From: Musa acuminata AAA Group
Lineage: Eukaryota; Streptophyta; Magnoliopsida; Zingiberales; Musaceae
Assembly (NCBI RefSeq): GCF_036884655.1
Contig: NC_088355.1
Location: 41,593,001-41,657,000, forward strand
DNA: 64,000 nt
Direction: 5' to 3'
The translations under genes and the position numbers were made by a program. Shown here one piece after another: positions 1-12,741 of this stretch (positions within the stretch are counted from its first letter, which is position 1; each line of letters opens with the position of its first letter). The notes under the pieces were generated by a model that saw only the letters and a list, made by a program, of their open reading frames with translations, had not been told where the DNA came from and ran no database searches.

Positions 1-643
1 CTGGATAAGGCTTCCTCGCTACTGCATCTGTATTAAGCATCACACGACCATGGCTGGGGGAACTGAGTTTTATTATTATTATTATTACTACTACTACTAC
101 TACTACTACTATTGTAATTTCAAGATGACAGACTGGACTGATGTGGATCTCCATGGGGCCTCATGTATCTGAATGCATGTATCAGTTGAGTATGCCTGTG
201 GGAAGGTGGGAGATGAGGGTGGAAACAGAGAGCATGGTGGCTCATTCCAAGACCATCGTGGGTAGGCATGCACAGATGAGTGTAAGAGAAAGCCACGGGC
301 CTCATGGTGGCACCTCCATTGATGACAAAAGTTCAAGTAGTAAGGGAAAACAGAGTACTGTTTATTTTTTCCTCTTCTCTATTGCTCTCAGGGCACTTGC
401 GTCCCTCTGCATTGACATGCCACGAGGAAAATAACAGAAGAGAGAAGTAGAACAAGAGACGGAGCAAGATCTCTTTGAGATCTTTAATAGATTCATCCTT
501 CTGTTTCTTGTTCAGAGCAGGGCGGCATGGGATCAATCACCAAATCTTCTTCCCACCTTCTTTCGTTAAAACCTATGTACACCAAATAGACAAACAGGGG
601 AATGAGTCGAGAAGAAAGACGTGTCAAGTGTTTCAGATCGAGT
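1..643. other. Gene-free left edge
   Basis: Apart from the trinucleotide microsatellite near 71-112 nothing recognisable is seen. The stretch next to 640 is probably 3' UTR and downstream flank of the minus-strand SOFL gene. Confidence 0.5.
71..112. repeat. Compound (ATT)n(ACT)n microsatellite
   Basis: An ATT run passes directly into an ACT run, about 42 bp in all, downstream of the SOFL gene. No coding potential. Confidence 0.9.
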
Positions 644-1425
644 TCATGGAGATCGCTTAACTGGTCTCGTAGGGGTTGGCTTCACAGGAGCAGAGGATTG
701 AAGGTAGCCCACTTGTTTGTGTAGTTCATGGTTTCTCTGCTCGAGATCGTACCACTTGGTCAACAGAGAGCAGTATCGAAAAGAAGCTGCAAAAGAAGGA
801 TCATCAAGAGAACCTGAAATGCACCTTAAAATGGGTAGCCGAAAAGCCACAAGAGAACTCCAGAACACCTTCCATGGGTGGCTTCAGATAGTTATTGCTG
901 TTGCTGTCGCCATTGAAGCGGGTCTGCAACAGCAATGATCGACAGGCGATATAAGGCAAGAGAACAAGTGGGCCGGAAGTAAGATTAGGAGCAGGGATGA
1001 GGAATAGAGCATGCCTTGGGGTAGCTGAGCAGAGTGGAACTCGCAGTGTCATCCAGCGGAGAGGAATGCTCTCTCTGTTGCTCTGGTTCAACTCGCTTCC
1101 TCTTCGCACCACTTTTGGCCGATCCAGCAGCTGGAGTTAGGGCGGAGCAGAGGCAGCCACCGCCCTCGAAGCAAGTGCTGGAGTGAAGATAGCAGAAGGA
1201 AGGCTCATCCTCTTCATGAAAATGAGGTGGTCCAGAGGATGCATCGGAGACCATAGACAGGTCCTCCTCCTCCTCTTCCTCTTCCTCCTCTTGTAAGTAA
1301 CCAGCTTTGTTATAGACAAGAGGCTGAGGGGAGTCATAGGAGGACTGATCTAGGTAGGCGGTCCAACCAGATTGGCATCCACTGCTGCACTCTGAGCTGA
1401 CATCTTCCTCCTCCCCCAACATCAT
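644..1425 (-). CDS. SOB FIVE-LIKE (SOFL) family protein
   Basis: Family known to modulate cytokinin level and response in Arabidopsis; biochemical activity unknown. Read as three exons on the minus strand: 1425-1015, 923-825 and 736-644, all joined in phase 0, giving about 200 residues. Exon 1 holds both SOFL signatures: SGWTAYLDQS at about residues 19-28 and SMVSDASSGPPHF at about 57-69, separated by an acidic run of nine Glu encoded by a GAG/GAA microsatellite. A basic KRKR stretch follows, then DDTASS. Exon 2 encodes the family-like GFSATHFK end; exon 3 adds HKQVGYLQSS. Intron 1 (924-1014) has to use a GC donor (AAG|GC) because no GT donor fits phase 0. Exon 3 is the least certain part, since its acceptor was chosen by phase and resemblance only. 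The first exon alone supports the family call strongly. Dense CT tracts lie upstream in the probable 5' UTR/promoter. Confidence 0.82.
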
Positions 1426-1471
1426 TGGATCAATATGAGCAACAGTCCTGCAAGCAGAAGCTCCTACTCTC

Positions 1472-1474
<3 letters not shown>

Positions 1475-1506
<32 letters not shown>
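1475..1506. repeat. (CT)n microsatellite upstream of SOFL
   Basis: A near-perfect CT run lies 50-80 bp upstream of the SOFL start codon, probably inside its 5' leader. Further CT/GA tracts follow at about 1760-1810 and 1840-1870. Such tracts are common in plant core promoters and 5' UTRs; a regulatory role here is inference. Confidence 0.8.
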
Positions 1507-1511
<5 letters not shown>

Positions 1512-3260
1512 GTAAGTCTAAATGTGATGGCTTTGGCAGCAGAACAAAGAAGGTGGGACTGGAAGAAAGGAGAAGAGGGAGGGAGAATGGAGGCAGAACG
1601 AAATGAATGGCAACAGGGCCAAATCCCAGACTAGTTTTGTCCTTACGCTCAAGCCATCCTTCCCACCACCTTGCTTTCCTCGGTGCACATGAAAATTAAA
1701 ACTGCCAGTAAGGCATCGGCCGCTTTGTAGGTGAGCTCGCACAGTGAGACTACCAGGAGAGAGAGAGAGAGAGGCTCTGAGCCAAGAAAAGGTCTCTCTC
1801 TCTCTCTCTTCTCCAAACGCACACTCACTGTGCGTCACTCTCTCCCCCTCCCCCCCCTCTCTCTCTCTATCTAAATCTTTCTCCTCTCTCCTATGCCATA
1901 GAAGGAATGGAGCCAAAACGGTCTCACATGCAATACAGCGAGGCAAAGTGTACCATGCTACATCGGCTTCATTATTTGCCTTAAATTCCCGTGAAGGAAG
2001 CAAATACAGGGAAGCTGCATCAGATAGCATCGCGTACGGTCCCTAATACGTACCAGGTGATGTTTAACCTGTAAGCTTCAGGTTTCTAAGCTCGACCAGC
2101 ATCTGAAATGAAGGGAAAAAAAGAAGATGCTTATGCAATCCATCATATTGCTATGATCGTATTGCCATGGTGGTGAGAGACGAATCAACATCCTATAAAA
2201 TCCATGTCACCCTAACATATTCGTGTCCCCGGTGATCGACACCAGCAATAATGCTGCTGCTGCTGCCAGAGTACTAATGGTGGGCTAATGCACCACCGTG
2301 TGGACTGTTGCAGGGTTTGGAGCGTTGCACGGCAGTGTCTGTGGATGCTTCCTTTAGGAACTATTGATGCAAACCGTGGTGACCCTAACAAAATGCCAGA
2401 AGCAGGTTTAGGTCATGCAGTGGCAAGAGTGATTCGAGGAGATGACTGATGAGTAGCAGAGTACCTCATCAGAGTGCGTGGGACAAGCAAGTCATGAGTA
2501 GGGCGAGAGCTTGTTTTTGTTTGGGTGGTTTGTTCCCTCCGGGAAACAGGGAGAAACTTGTATAGGATAAAGGAAAGGTATTACTAACATTATACCAGGA
2601 AATGACCGGAGGGGGGTGGTGGTGTTACCTTTTACCCGTGTTTATTACAGCCAGCAGAGGAGGAGGAAGAAGAAGGAAGAGAGCGGGTGCCTATATCTCA
2701 CACGGAGGAGAAGCTGACATGTCTCATGCGGATTGGTCGATTGGGTGGTCCCATGGATGGACCCCAGAACAAGGGTCCACAGCGGCACACAAGTCCACCA
2801 CTTGGTATGGACAGGTAGCCAAAGCACATGCGCCCAACCATCGACTTTAGAGGTGTCCCCGGCAGCGGAGTAATTGCCGGGTACGTGATCACGCAGCACG
2901 AAACGCAAAGCGGGTTGGGTCGCCCTAAAAATGCGTGCGCCATCCATCCATCCAACGACATACATGCCATGTTCTGTTGTCCACGTACCATGTGTATCAA
3001 AGTGTCACATGTTGGATTCCTGGAGCCAATCTTAGCGTGGGGGAATTAAGAGCCTTTGCTATTTGGAAGATGGAAGGACTGGGGATGACCCTAACTAGAA
3101 TTCTGCGCCTCTGGTCATCTCTTGAGCATCGGTTGAAGGAGGTCGAGGTGGAAGAAGAGGAAGAGCACCCTTTGCCAATCCTTTAAAGAGTAGTTGGACA
3201 TCTTTTGCCTGTTATGTCTTAGGAGTAGCTCAAGCCATGTGCCATTGTCATCATGGGACC

Positions 3261-3286
3261 GAGAGAGAGAGAGAGAGAGAGAGAGA
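3261..3286. repeat. (GA)n microsatellite
   Basis: Thirteen uninterrupted GA units in intergenic DNA. Confidence 0.9.
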
Positions 3287-6200
3287 CGCAGCAGCTCCAC
3301 ATTATTGATGACTTGGTGTCCCATCTCGGCCTGCAGAGAGATTGCGATGGCTCCCATTTCTTTTGACTTCCACCTCTGAAATGAACTGCAATGATGAGCT
3401 CCTCCTGGAGGCAAGTGGCAATGACAAGAATCGCTGGATATTACAGTCGTATACATTGGTCTATCATGATCGTATATACTCTTCATTAAACATGCGGCTC
3501 GATATATCATGGTAATTCGATCCGCTTCCGATTAGTATGCGTCGCACAAGATTCAGAAAAAAGTGGTGACAGCAATAATCCACACCACATGGGAAAAAGT
3601 TGATCTGTTATTCCCCATTGTAGGGGGTGTGACAAAAGGGCTCTTTTGCAAAGCAAAAGTGCAGTAGCTACTACCAAAGAGCTCTCCAACCCTCTTTGCA
3701 GCAACAGTGAACTGAAGGAGCAGCTTTCAGCTTCTCGAGAATACAATAAGAGTTGAACTGGATGACAGGCAGCTCTAATGTGCAGGATCTAGATTAGAGA
3801 ACTAATATTTGTGCCAACACTTAATGTGCAGTCCAGTCTGGGCATGACAAGGAACTGCTCCAGCTCATTGAGGCTTTCCATTATGAAAGCTACATTGACC
3901 TTCCACACAAGTCAAGGCCATAATATTTTCCTATCCTAGACTAGCTTGGGAGGAGTCTTATTGATATAGCTTGACCTGCAACTCACAGATATACAACTGA
4001 AGTCCACCTCCCTTGGCCTGCAGGATGTATACTTTTCAATGGATCTTCTGCACAACCAAAAAAATATTCTCTAGGACTTAATGTAGAGAGCAACGTCAGC
4101 CAGTTGACTCTTGCTGTCTTATCTTGAGTGGTTATTACAGATGCATTAGACATCTCCTTACTGTTGCCCCGATGACATCTCATGCATGAACAGCTCCGCC
4201 TCACTCTCCAGCGCAGGGATGATTGAGAACATTGACCTTTCGCACGATGCAGGCCGAAATAATTGAGGCTCGCATTCGGTGCCCCGTCGTATTCCATACG
4301 TGAACAGCACGAGAGGAGACGAACGCCATTACGGCATATCGTTGGCTGGTATACGTCCATTGAGGTCTCCGGACCTCCGAGAACCATTAATAGATTTAGG
4401 ATTTGAACATGCAATGATGATACATTGGAAATTAATTCCATTATTGGGCCGGGTTTGATTTGGGCTACACTTACGGGCTTTGTTGAGCGCCTGTCACCAA
4501 AACGACCGAATCGACACTGAAGATTATCGGGGTGACGGCACCTCTTAATTTATCTACGTGTTGTGATGCGCGCATGTGGGCCCCCGTCCAGCAGAAGCCA
4601 GGCTATCATCACTAAGAATCGTGGCCGTCCATCGGTGCCGAAACATGCTGATTTTTCCGTCCCATGAAACAGGGAAGGAATCACGGTTGTCCATGGAATG
4701 CATGCCACCGTCTCTAACTCGCAGTCCCGGGGACGAACAGTTGCCCACAACCTTTCGCTGTGGCCATGGCTGTCTTCATCTTCTTGGAGAACAGTCGCCA
4801 TAATATTCTGCTTCCGAGGTTTACATTTGTGGAGGGAGCACTGCGATCTATGTATATGACATGGAATGGTCGCAGGTTTGGCTGTCTCGAGCTGGAAGCA
4901 GCCGCTGCCCGTGACGCTACATTCCTTCATGTCGAAGTGGGCTCACAGGGACGACCGGTGGTTGCCTCCACCTTCACGTGCATGTTGTTACATATCCTCG
5001 TCTGGTACCAACCATGACTTCGAGTGGGTTCGTCAGCACGTCTTCTACAATGTGATAGCATCGACAGCTGAAGAGAGTTTAGCTGGTTGCATTGCAAGCA
5101 TTCGGTACACACTGTTATCTCAGTCATCAATCGAAAATTATCTTTCCTGCTCACAAATATCATCGGAGGTGTGCCAACAGTTCGATGGTCGTCTGTGATG
5201 AGTACTTTTGGGTATCTCGACGCTGTGATGTGCAGCCTGTGATATCAGCAGTGGATGATCGAGAATCGATGTCGATCGGCAGCAGCGACGTCTGCGTAAG
5301 AATCAAAAGTTCGTGAGGTTCGAAATGGTACGACAGCAAGCAGATCTGCAGCTCCGCATGTTGCTTGGATGTGCAGCGTGCGTGTTATCTATTGGAGCTC
5401 GGATGAGGCCAAAGAACTCTTCTGAAATGATCACGAAAGTCTTTGTCTTCCGCCGCGGGAAACATCTTATATTTAGATGGCAACGTTCGCTCACTGTGCA
5501 TAGTTCATCATCCTGAGACTGGATGATAAGTTGGCTATTAGGGTGTAGCATTGAGAGACCGGCAGCAGCAGCAGCTCTGAGAGAGAGATAGAGTCGACTC
5601 TTTCTCAGGAAGAAGGATGAGAAGATTTCAGCTGCTTTGATTTAGCTAGAAGCATATAAAAACAAGCATTGTGGTTGGACCAGCATCAGAGATTGATTCT
5701 GGCCAAAAAAGATGTCTTGACCTGCACAGCGAAAAAGTTGTAGCCACTAGACAACAATGCAATCCCTCAGCAACTTTCTACCATACGTTCAAAAACCCAG
5801 CAAGAGCCCATCAGAGAGAGTTCGTCACCAAGAATCCAATGTCTTGAGATGAACTTGTCATCTCCCCTTCATCCTCACATAACACCACACCATGCTCGTG
5901 AGCCTTATTCATTGCAGCAACCCAGTAACGAATACAAATCAGGTTCATGCAGTATCTTCTCCATCGTAATGAGGGTTGTGTGAACTGAGATAGAAGCAGG
6001 GATAATACGCAAGGAGGCAATGCATTGCATCATATAAGGATTTAATTGCAAGTGATTTATTTACTCATAATCGAATATTTGTAAGATTTTGGAAGGTTAG
6101 TCATTGGACTTGTTTCTCAACGCATGCTTAATCTTTTTATCATTCAGAACCTGATAAAGACAAAACAAAAGCTCCGTCCGTCTCCATGGCGACACACAGG

Positions 6201-6414
6201 AAATCCGCTCTATGATCATGCACGAATCACGATGGTCCCAGCACCTCGCCTGCCTGCTTCTCAATCTGTGATGAACGTAGATCGTACCGCAACGGATGTG
6301 TGGGCACACGAGCGGATCTAATCAAAGTATCTAGAGAGGGAGAGAGAGAGATCCGTTGGAGTCATTAAGCAAAGTGGTTAGAGACCGCCGCATTTAAAAG
6401 CCGTGGCTGTTTCG

Positions 6415-6423
6415 CTATAAAAG
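6415..6423 (+). promoter_or_regulatory. TATA box of the cyclin gene
   Basis: CTATAAAAG lies 237 bp before the chosen cyclin start codon, which leaves room for a pyrimidine-rich leader of about 200 nt. The match to the plant TATA consensus is good; the transcription start was not determined. Confidence 0.6.
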
Positions 6424-6651
6424 AAGATACATCTCAGACGTAATATATAAAGACGTGATAAGTGAGCTGCTGCATCATTGAACACCGAGTCATCTCTCTA
6501 TTTCACTCCACGCACAGCAAACACATCTCTCTCCCCTTTGAGTGAGACCGACGGAGAGGGATTTCTTTCTCTCTCTCCGCCAGTTGTCTCCGTCCATGCC
6601 CCAAGCCCCAATTCACCACCTCGGGAAACGCCCTCACTCCAGCCCCCGCCC

Positions 6652-8291
6652 ATGGCAGTCTCACCCGACCTCTTCTCCGCTTCCTCCAACCTCCTCCTCT
6701 GCGCCGAGAACGCCGACGACGTGGCATCCTGGGATGGGGAGGAGCAGGACGTGGAAGGCGGCGCCGCCACCGTCGCCGCAACAGCAGACAAGGAGTGGGT
6801 CCCGCCCGCGCTAGCCGACGACCGTGCCGCCATCGCGGCCCTGCTCGCGGCCGAGCCTGACCACCTACCGCGCGATGACTACCTCGGCCGCCTCCATGCC
6901 CGCGCCATCGACGCCGCCGCCCGCCACGACGCCATCGGCTGGATTCTCAAGGCACGTGCTGTCTTCTCCCGTTCTCTTGCCAAATGCCCCTCACTTTCCC
7001 CCCCTATTTCCTGCTAGTGACACCGTCAAAATCTGTGCTTGTAGGTGAGCGAGTTCTACCGCTTCCGACCGGTGACGGCGTGTCTCTCCGTCAATTACCT
7101 CGACCGATTCCTCTCCTCCCATTCTCTTCCGGTAATGGAGCCCGTCACGTAGACCTGACGTTGAGTGAAACCACCGCTGTTTGACTATCTATTTCAATTC
7201 AGTAACATCTTAGTGTGTGGGTGTAGGGGCAGAATGGGAAGGGAGGTTGGCCGATGCAGCTGCTGTCGGTGGCGTGCGTGTCGGTTGCGGCGAAGATGGA
7301 GGAGTCGCACGTGCCGCTGCTGCTCGACCTCCAGCTCCGCGATCCTACTTATGTCTTCGAGCCCCGCACCATCCAACGGATGGAGCTCCTCCTCGCGGCC
7401 GCACTGCGGTGGCGCCTGCGCGCCGTCACCCCCTTCGACTTCCTCCACCACCTCGCCGCTTCCCCCGCCGTCGCCGCCCTCTCTCCCTCCTCCTCTTCCG
7501 CCCTCTTCTCCCGCGCCGCCCACCTCGTACTCTCCACCCACCGCGGTATCCGTGCACACCATCTATTTTAAATCCTTCTGTATTATTTCCATTGTCTACT
7601 TACGTCTTCTTTCTTTGCTTGGAATTTTGGCAGTGGTGGATTTCTTGGTCTATCGGCCATCAGTGATGGCAGCTGCGGCCTTCCTGTGTGCGGCAAACGA
7701 GATGACCGAGTCGTCGGCCACAGGAACCGGCGACTGGTCGAGTTGCTTCGATGCTTGGGTTAGCAAGGTAATTAACATATTAAATGTCAGATTATGGCTA
7801 CGGATGCAGCCACCACACCCCAAATGCTCCTACATTTTTGTCTAGTGTTGTGTGTCGAACTGGGAGTTGAAATGGGGTGGGTGGCCGGTGGGTGAACGTC
7901 TGGGGCGGTGGCGGGATAATAGTGGGGGGGAGGATTCGAGCAGCAGACTTTTACTGCTAGCAGTTAAAGTATTAACGTTGTCTCATATTTTTTCCTTTTT
8001 TTGACTGTTTTCGAGGAGCAGGGAGTGGTGAATAGGTGTCGCCAGCTAATGGAGGACTGGGTGATCGGCACGTGCCCGTCATCCCGGCGGGGAAACACTA
8101 CGGAATGCCGAGGTCGCCCCGAGCCGCCGAGGAGCCCAGTCGGCGTGTTGGACTCCGCCGCCTGCACGAGCTGTGACACCGGCCCGAGGTCCGAGGACGG
8201 ACCCGAGCCACGCCCCGCCAAGCGCCTTCGGCTCGGCGACCACCCTTGTACAGACCGCGTATTGACCGGCCTCGACGGTGAACTCCTCTAA
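6652..8291 (+). CDS. D-type cyclin (CYCD)
   Basis: Regulatory subunit for CDKA at the G1/S transition; D cyclins bind retinoblastoma-related protein through LxCxE. Exons 6652-6951, 7045-7131, 7227-7545, 7634-7767 and 8022-8291 give about 369 residues (8016 is an alternative exon 5 acceptor, adding two residues). LLCAE near residues 14-18 is the LxCxE motif. The cyclin N-box reads through WILK, FRPVTACLSVNYLDRF, GWPMQLLSVACVS and AAKMEE; the C-box follows with RTIQRMELL and VTPFDFL. The C-terminus is rich in Pro, Ser and charged residues (PEST-like), ending near AKRLRLGD. The start at 6652 is preferred over an upstream open frame because residues before it are low-complexity UTR translation. 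Intron 1 starts with GC (AAG|GCACGT), and the join falls exactly after WILK, a conserved junction. Resemblance is closest to CYCD1/D2-like sequences; the subgroup is not certain. Confidence 0.93.
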
Positions 8292-11200
8292 TTAATCTCC
8301 ATAACATGGATTGGTCTCTCCCCTGTTAATCCTTTAAATTGTTGTTAGAACCAGGGTTTTGTTGTTAATCCTTCGTCTTAAATCTTCTCGTAGAGCGTAT
8401 GTTTTCTGTTTTCCCGGAAATGCCCCTGTGGTTCTCGGTTTGTGGAAGGCCAGGATGGGAATGGGGACCAAATATCCATTTGCTTCCTAATTCCCGGTAA
8501 AGCGTCACAGGACGGCGTCGAGTAGTATAACTGGAGCAGTGGCAGCGCGCAACGCGGTGCCGCGTCAGGGAAGCCGTCGGGGGGACCGCCACCGCCACCG
8601 CCGGCGCCCGCCCTGCCGTGGCGTCCGACAGGATCTCGTGACGCGCGAGTTTCAGTTTAAATGTTCCGAGTCACGAGTCACGAGTCGTTCGATTTGGTGA
8701 GCCTCGTCAAGCCACCACGTCGCGTTGGCGTGACCGGATTACGACCACGGTAATATCAGCAACGAATGCGTAACCGGTAATAATTGCACGAGTCGATGTC
8801 ATGTCGATTGGCGTCGTCGTCGTCGTCTATCCTGTGACGCAAAACGATAGTTTGTGGGCATAAATGCATCAATGGGTAGGCGAGTCGTCATCAATAACAT
8901 GGTGTGGTCCAATCTGCCGTGCGATCTCGGCCGATCCTTGTCCGTCCTCCCTGCTTCGGGAACTTAAATTGAAGCCTACCCCGCATCATCTTTGACCGTG
9001 GACCTCTTGCTACCGCGTCCCTTCGATCGGCATCCGGCGGTCGAGATGAAGACGAATCTGAACCGTCGGATAACCCACGATGACGTGGTGGTGACGCCGT
9101 CGTGATGGCACTTACAGCCTGCGTGCAAGCCAGCCAAGCAGAAGGCATCCCTATCGTCCACGTGGAAGACAAAAGGGAGCGGATCCGACGGCCGAGGTTC
9201 GTTCCTTCCCCTCGTCCTCGTGGAAAAGACCGCTGCCGTCGTTTCCCGCCAATCCTCGCACGTGACGCGTCCCCATGGTTTACTTTCTGTGAAAAGACCC
9301 AAAATAACGGAAATGCCCCTTCAGGTCCCATCACATCATCAGTTGGGCGTCCTCTGCTTCCATTAGGGTCATAACCTGCATGGTTTTGGAGCTGAGACAC
9401 ACGTTGTTAAAAGAGCAGAGCACAGCAAATATGGAACCGTGCTACTTTGGAGGTCCATCTGGGACCCAGACAGACATGGAGCTCGGCGTTAGGCATAGGG
9501 GTCATCGACGGTCCCTTCCCAGTCTTCCTCCTCTTCGATGACAAGCATGTTGTGTCCCTTTCGCTTTTTCCTGTCTTGCTTTATGTTCTTTTGCCTTTTG
9601 TTTAGGTGGGCTTAATGCGTGCGGCTCACTGCCTTCAGGCGTCGATACCAGCTTCAGATGCTTCGCTTTTCGCGACTAAGAGTGGCGTTAAGCGAGTGAT
9701 CTCGTCGTCGCGTCGTGGAAGAGGGTTGAGAGGGCCATGTTTGATAATATCTTGCATGCTTTTAATGTCTCTGAAAAGGAGAAAAAGGTAGGCTTTTATG
9801 TCACTTTCACGTAAATATGCCGGCAACCTACTCACGACAGAAGAGGAGATAAAACTAAAAGGTGGAGGGGAAGCTGCGTTCCTTCCTTGTGGAATGGCCA
9901 TGATGCCTCCCATTCGATGGCCAAAGGCAGAACAGTAGCCAGACTCCAGGCTGGAGAAGAGGGTTGTGGGGTCTCCTGTTGCGAGCCATGGCATGTGAGG
10001 AGGCCCCGCCGTGAGCAGCCTAAAGGGGTCCGCGCCCATGGCTGAAGCGTTCCGGAAGTAGTAGATTAGTGTTACTACCGCTGAAAGCGTTGGCTGGAAG
10101 AAAGTCCCAAAGAAACATGATTAACAAACCTCTGCACCATTCTTGCAGTAGTAGCATGGGACCTCTCCCTCAAGGTCCGAAGCCCCTGCCATGGGTCGGC
10201 GAGTGCTAATCTCATCTTCAACTCATATCATCATGCAAATCTCGCTAATTCCTACGTAAATGCCTGCATGGGTTTGGGCGAATTCATCTTTTCTTGATGC
10301 TGGTGTTTGGATGATGCACGCAGAGAGAAGTACTTACAACGGAGGCCCACTGCAGATTGCAATCTCGTGAACTCCATTCAATAATCCTTCCTCTGATCCG
10401 GTCCACGATTACTGTTTGTTCCTTGGACCAGTAGTCCTTCGATTCTTGGCTTGCCCCTTGTAGACATTTTCTTGTATCTAAGGTTCTGTCGGATGGAGTA
10501 AGATGGAAAGATCAACACTTGACATTAAGAGCTCAGCTTAAGCAGTGAAGGAATCAGATTCGGTTGCTAACATCCAAATTGGTGATTCGAGTGGATCTGA
10601 CTTCAGTTTTGTTGACCCATGCGGCCGAGGACCCTTCTGAAAATGTTGGTTTGAGGTAGACTATACGTTACGTTGTCAGTTGTGGTGTCCCAATAATGAC
10701 GTTCGTCGATGTTGCAACAAATGAGAACAGTGTTAATCTATCAATTGTTATCAGACTAATTAAAAAATGCCCATATATCACAGAAAAGAAATTCCATGTT
10801 CACCTTCCAACAAACAGGTTTTAAGTCGTGTGAACTTGTGATACCATAACGTCACGGACTTCTTTGAAATTGTCTAAATCGTAAAGCATCATTATGTTAT
10901 CTGTCAACAAAGATCAATTTAGTTATAACTTTGCTCATATCATAAATGATCTGTAAAAGAGTAAATTGATTAGTTCGAAAATGAGTGACGATCAAATTTC
11001 GATATCTCACGAAAAGGATAGTTTTACAAGCAATTAACATAGTGCAAGAGAAAAATAAAAAAGATAGAGAAGACAAGGACCTTAGAAGATAAATAAACAA
11101 TCACAAATTCACAAACAACTATTTTTCGAGTGTTAAAATACATTGATAATAAGTTCCTATAGATTCTATCGTGCAAACTTATGAATTCAACCGATATATT

Positions 11201-11804
11201 ATAATGTGAACTTCAGTATCTATATATCCATTACATCATTACGTATCTTTATTTAGTCAAATGATAATTTGATATTAATTATCGAGTACTCACTCTTTTC
11301 TTAGATTAAGTTTTATGATCGGGTCGATGTGCACTCATTAGCGTTACAACTCATCATCATTAACTCAAAACTATATATTTTTTAAAATTTTTAATTTATT
11401 CATACTAAATTTTATACATATAGATTTGTAAACATGTTACAAATCAAATAATAATGAGTATGATCGAAAGCGATCATAGTAATCATACATAAATTACATG
11501 TCAATTCAGTCCAAATGCTTAGATCTATTAGCTCGCCGTTGAAACACAACATATTTAACTTTGATTTTTTTATCCTTAATAGTGTGAAACTATTCTTTTA
11601 ATTTATCTTTTTTCATCTTATGAACACGAATATTTTCTACTGCATTATCAGTGATTTAACTTTAATTAAAAAAATAAAATCCAATTGATCATCAGCGAAT
11701 ACATGTTTTCTTGATATGACAGATATACGATTGATAGTTCGTCAAGAGTGCAGATACATGATTCAATAGTGAATTGTTTGTATTACGATATATCATCATT
11801 ATTA

Positions 11805-12440
11805 TTAGTTGTTGGTGAATCTTTACGTCGTGACCGAGGTGTCAGTACGGTTCGATCCAGTCCTCGATGCACAAGGTCACCCATGTGGGTGCTCGGGTGG
11901 TGAAGGCGAGCGTCGGGTCAGTTCGGGTTTAAGCCTCATCCTTCGAGCACTGTCTTCTCTCATGACGAGTGATCTACTTCTTTGTCATTGGGCTCCTACA
12001 TACAAGTCGAGATCGAGAGAGGGATTTCTCGACTCGACCTCTTCGAAGCTCAAGTTAATAATATGTATGAGAGAGTTAAGAGTTTGAAATGTCCTCCCTT
12101 CCTGATTAAGGAAGGTTAGCTTTTATACTTGCAATGATGAGTTGGTCGTACGGGGTTAATTTACTGCTGCCGACTTCTCGGGCGATCGATTTAAGCTTCT
12201 ATACGAGCGCCGACCGACCTACATGGATCGGCATTGCACGGTGCCGCCTCGAGCTTTCCAGGGTGACTGTACTGTGATGATGTCGTTCGTACGGAGGGGG
12301 CGACAAGCGATTGCTCACCATGTGTATGCTGTGCGTTACATCATACTTGAGGTTCCACGTCTGTATCATCATATCTGCTTGCCTGGGTCCACATGGACGA
12401 TCCTAAAATATGTCCTATCATGAGTTGGGAGCATAAAGCC
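11805..12440. mobile_element. Possible degraded transposable-element fragment
   Basis: A sharply bounded GC-richer stretch inside AT-rich DNA, with a short hairpin-like CCTTCCTGATTAAGGAAGG at about 12097-12115 and no coding domain. Composition and hairpin suggest an LTR or DNA-transposon remnant; no family can be named and the boundaries are approximate. Confidence 0.35.
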
Positions 12441-12741
12441 TATTCAATCGCTTGTAAAGCTCATAAAGTCCACAGAAATAGAGTCCGGCAGCACCTCATG
12501 AAGAAGGGGAGCGATGGCTGCAAACAGAGCCTATTCTATTAGTGGTGTTGATTAATACGAAAAAGAGAAGTCTAATTTATTTTTGGCCATTCTAAAATTA
12601 ATTGAAATTGAATTAATTCATTATTTATGTTCACAGAAACAAATCGGTCGGACAGTATCAAATTTGATTTTTGATATTTTTTATTTAATAATCAAATCGA
12701 TTTGAGATAACGAACTGCAGCGAGAACGCCGAGGATCGCAG

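Larger units (their letters stand above)
1426..6651. other. Intergenic region between SOFL and the cyclin gene
   Basis: About 5.2 kb separate two divergent genes, SOFL (-) and the cyclin (+). Contents seen: CT/GA tracts at 1475-1870, a (GA)n run at 3261-3286, and no open frame resembling a known family. Open frames of up to 150 residues near 3983-4441 and 4550-4930 have no recognisable domain and no supporting context. The last 250 bp are the cyclin promoter and 5' UTR. Confidence 0.55.

Noticed and set aside
6478..6651. Upstream in-frame extension of the cyclin
   Set aside because: Translation before the Met at 6652 is low-complexity Ser/Pro sequence and the LxCxE motif normally lies close to the start.
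7165..7845. Long alternative frames across cyclin exons 3-4
   Set aside because: GC-rich shadow frames of the real coding strand; they read through introns.
9635..10039. 134-codon minus-strand open frame
   Set aside because: No recognisable domain, no splice or promoter support; kept only as a note in the intergenic entry.
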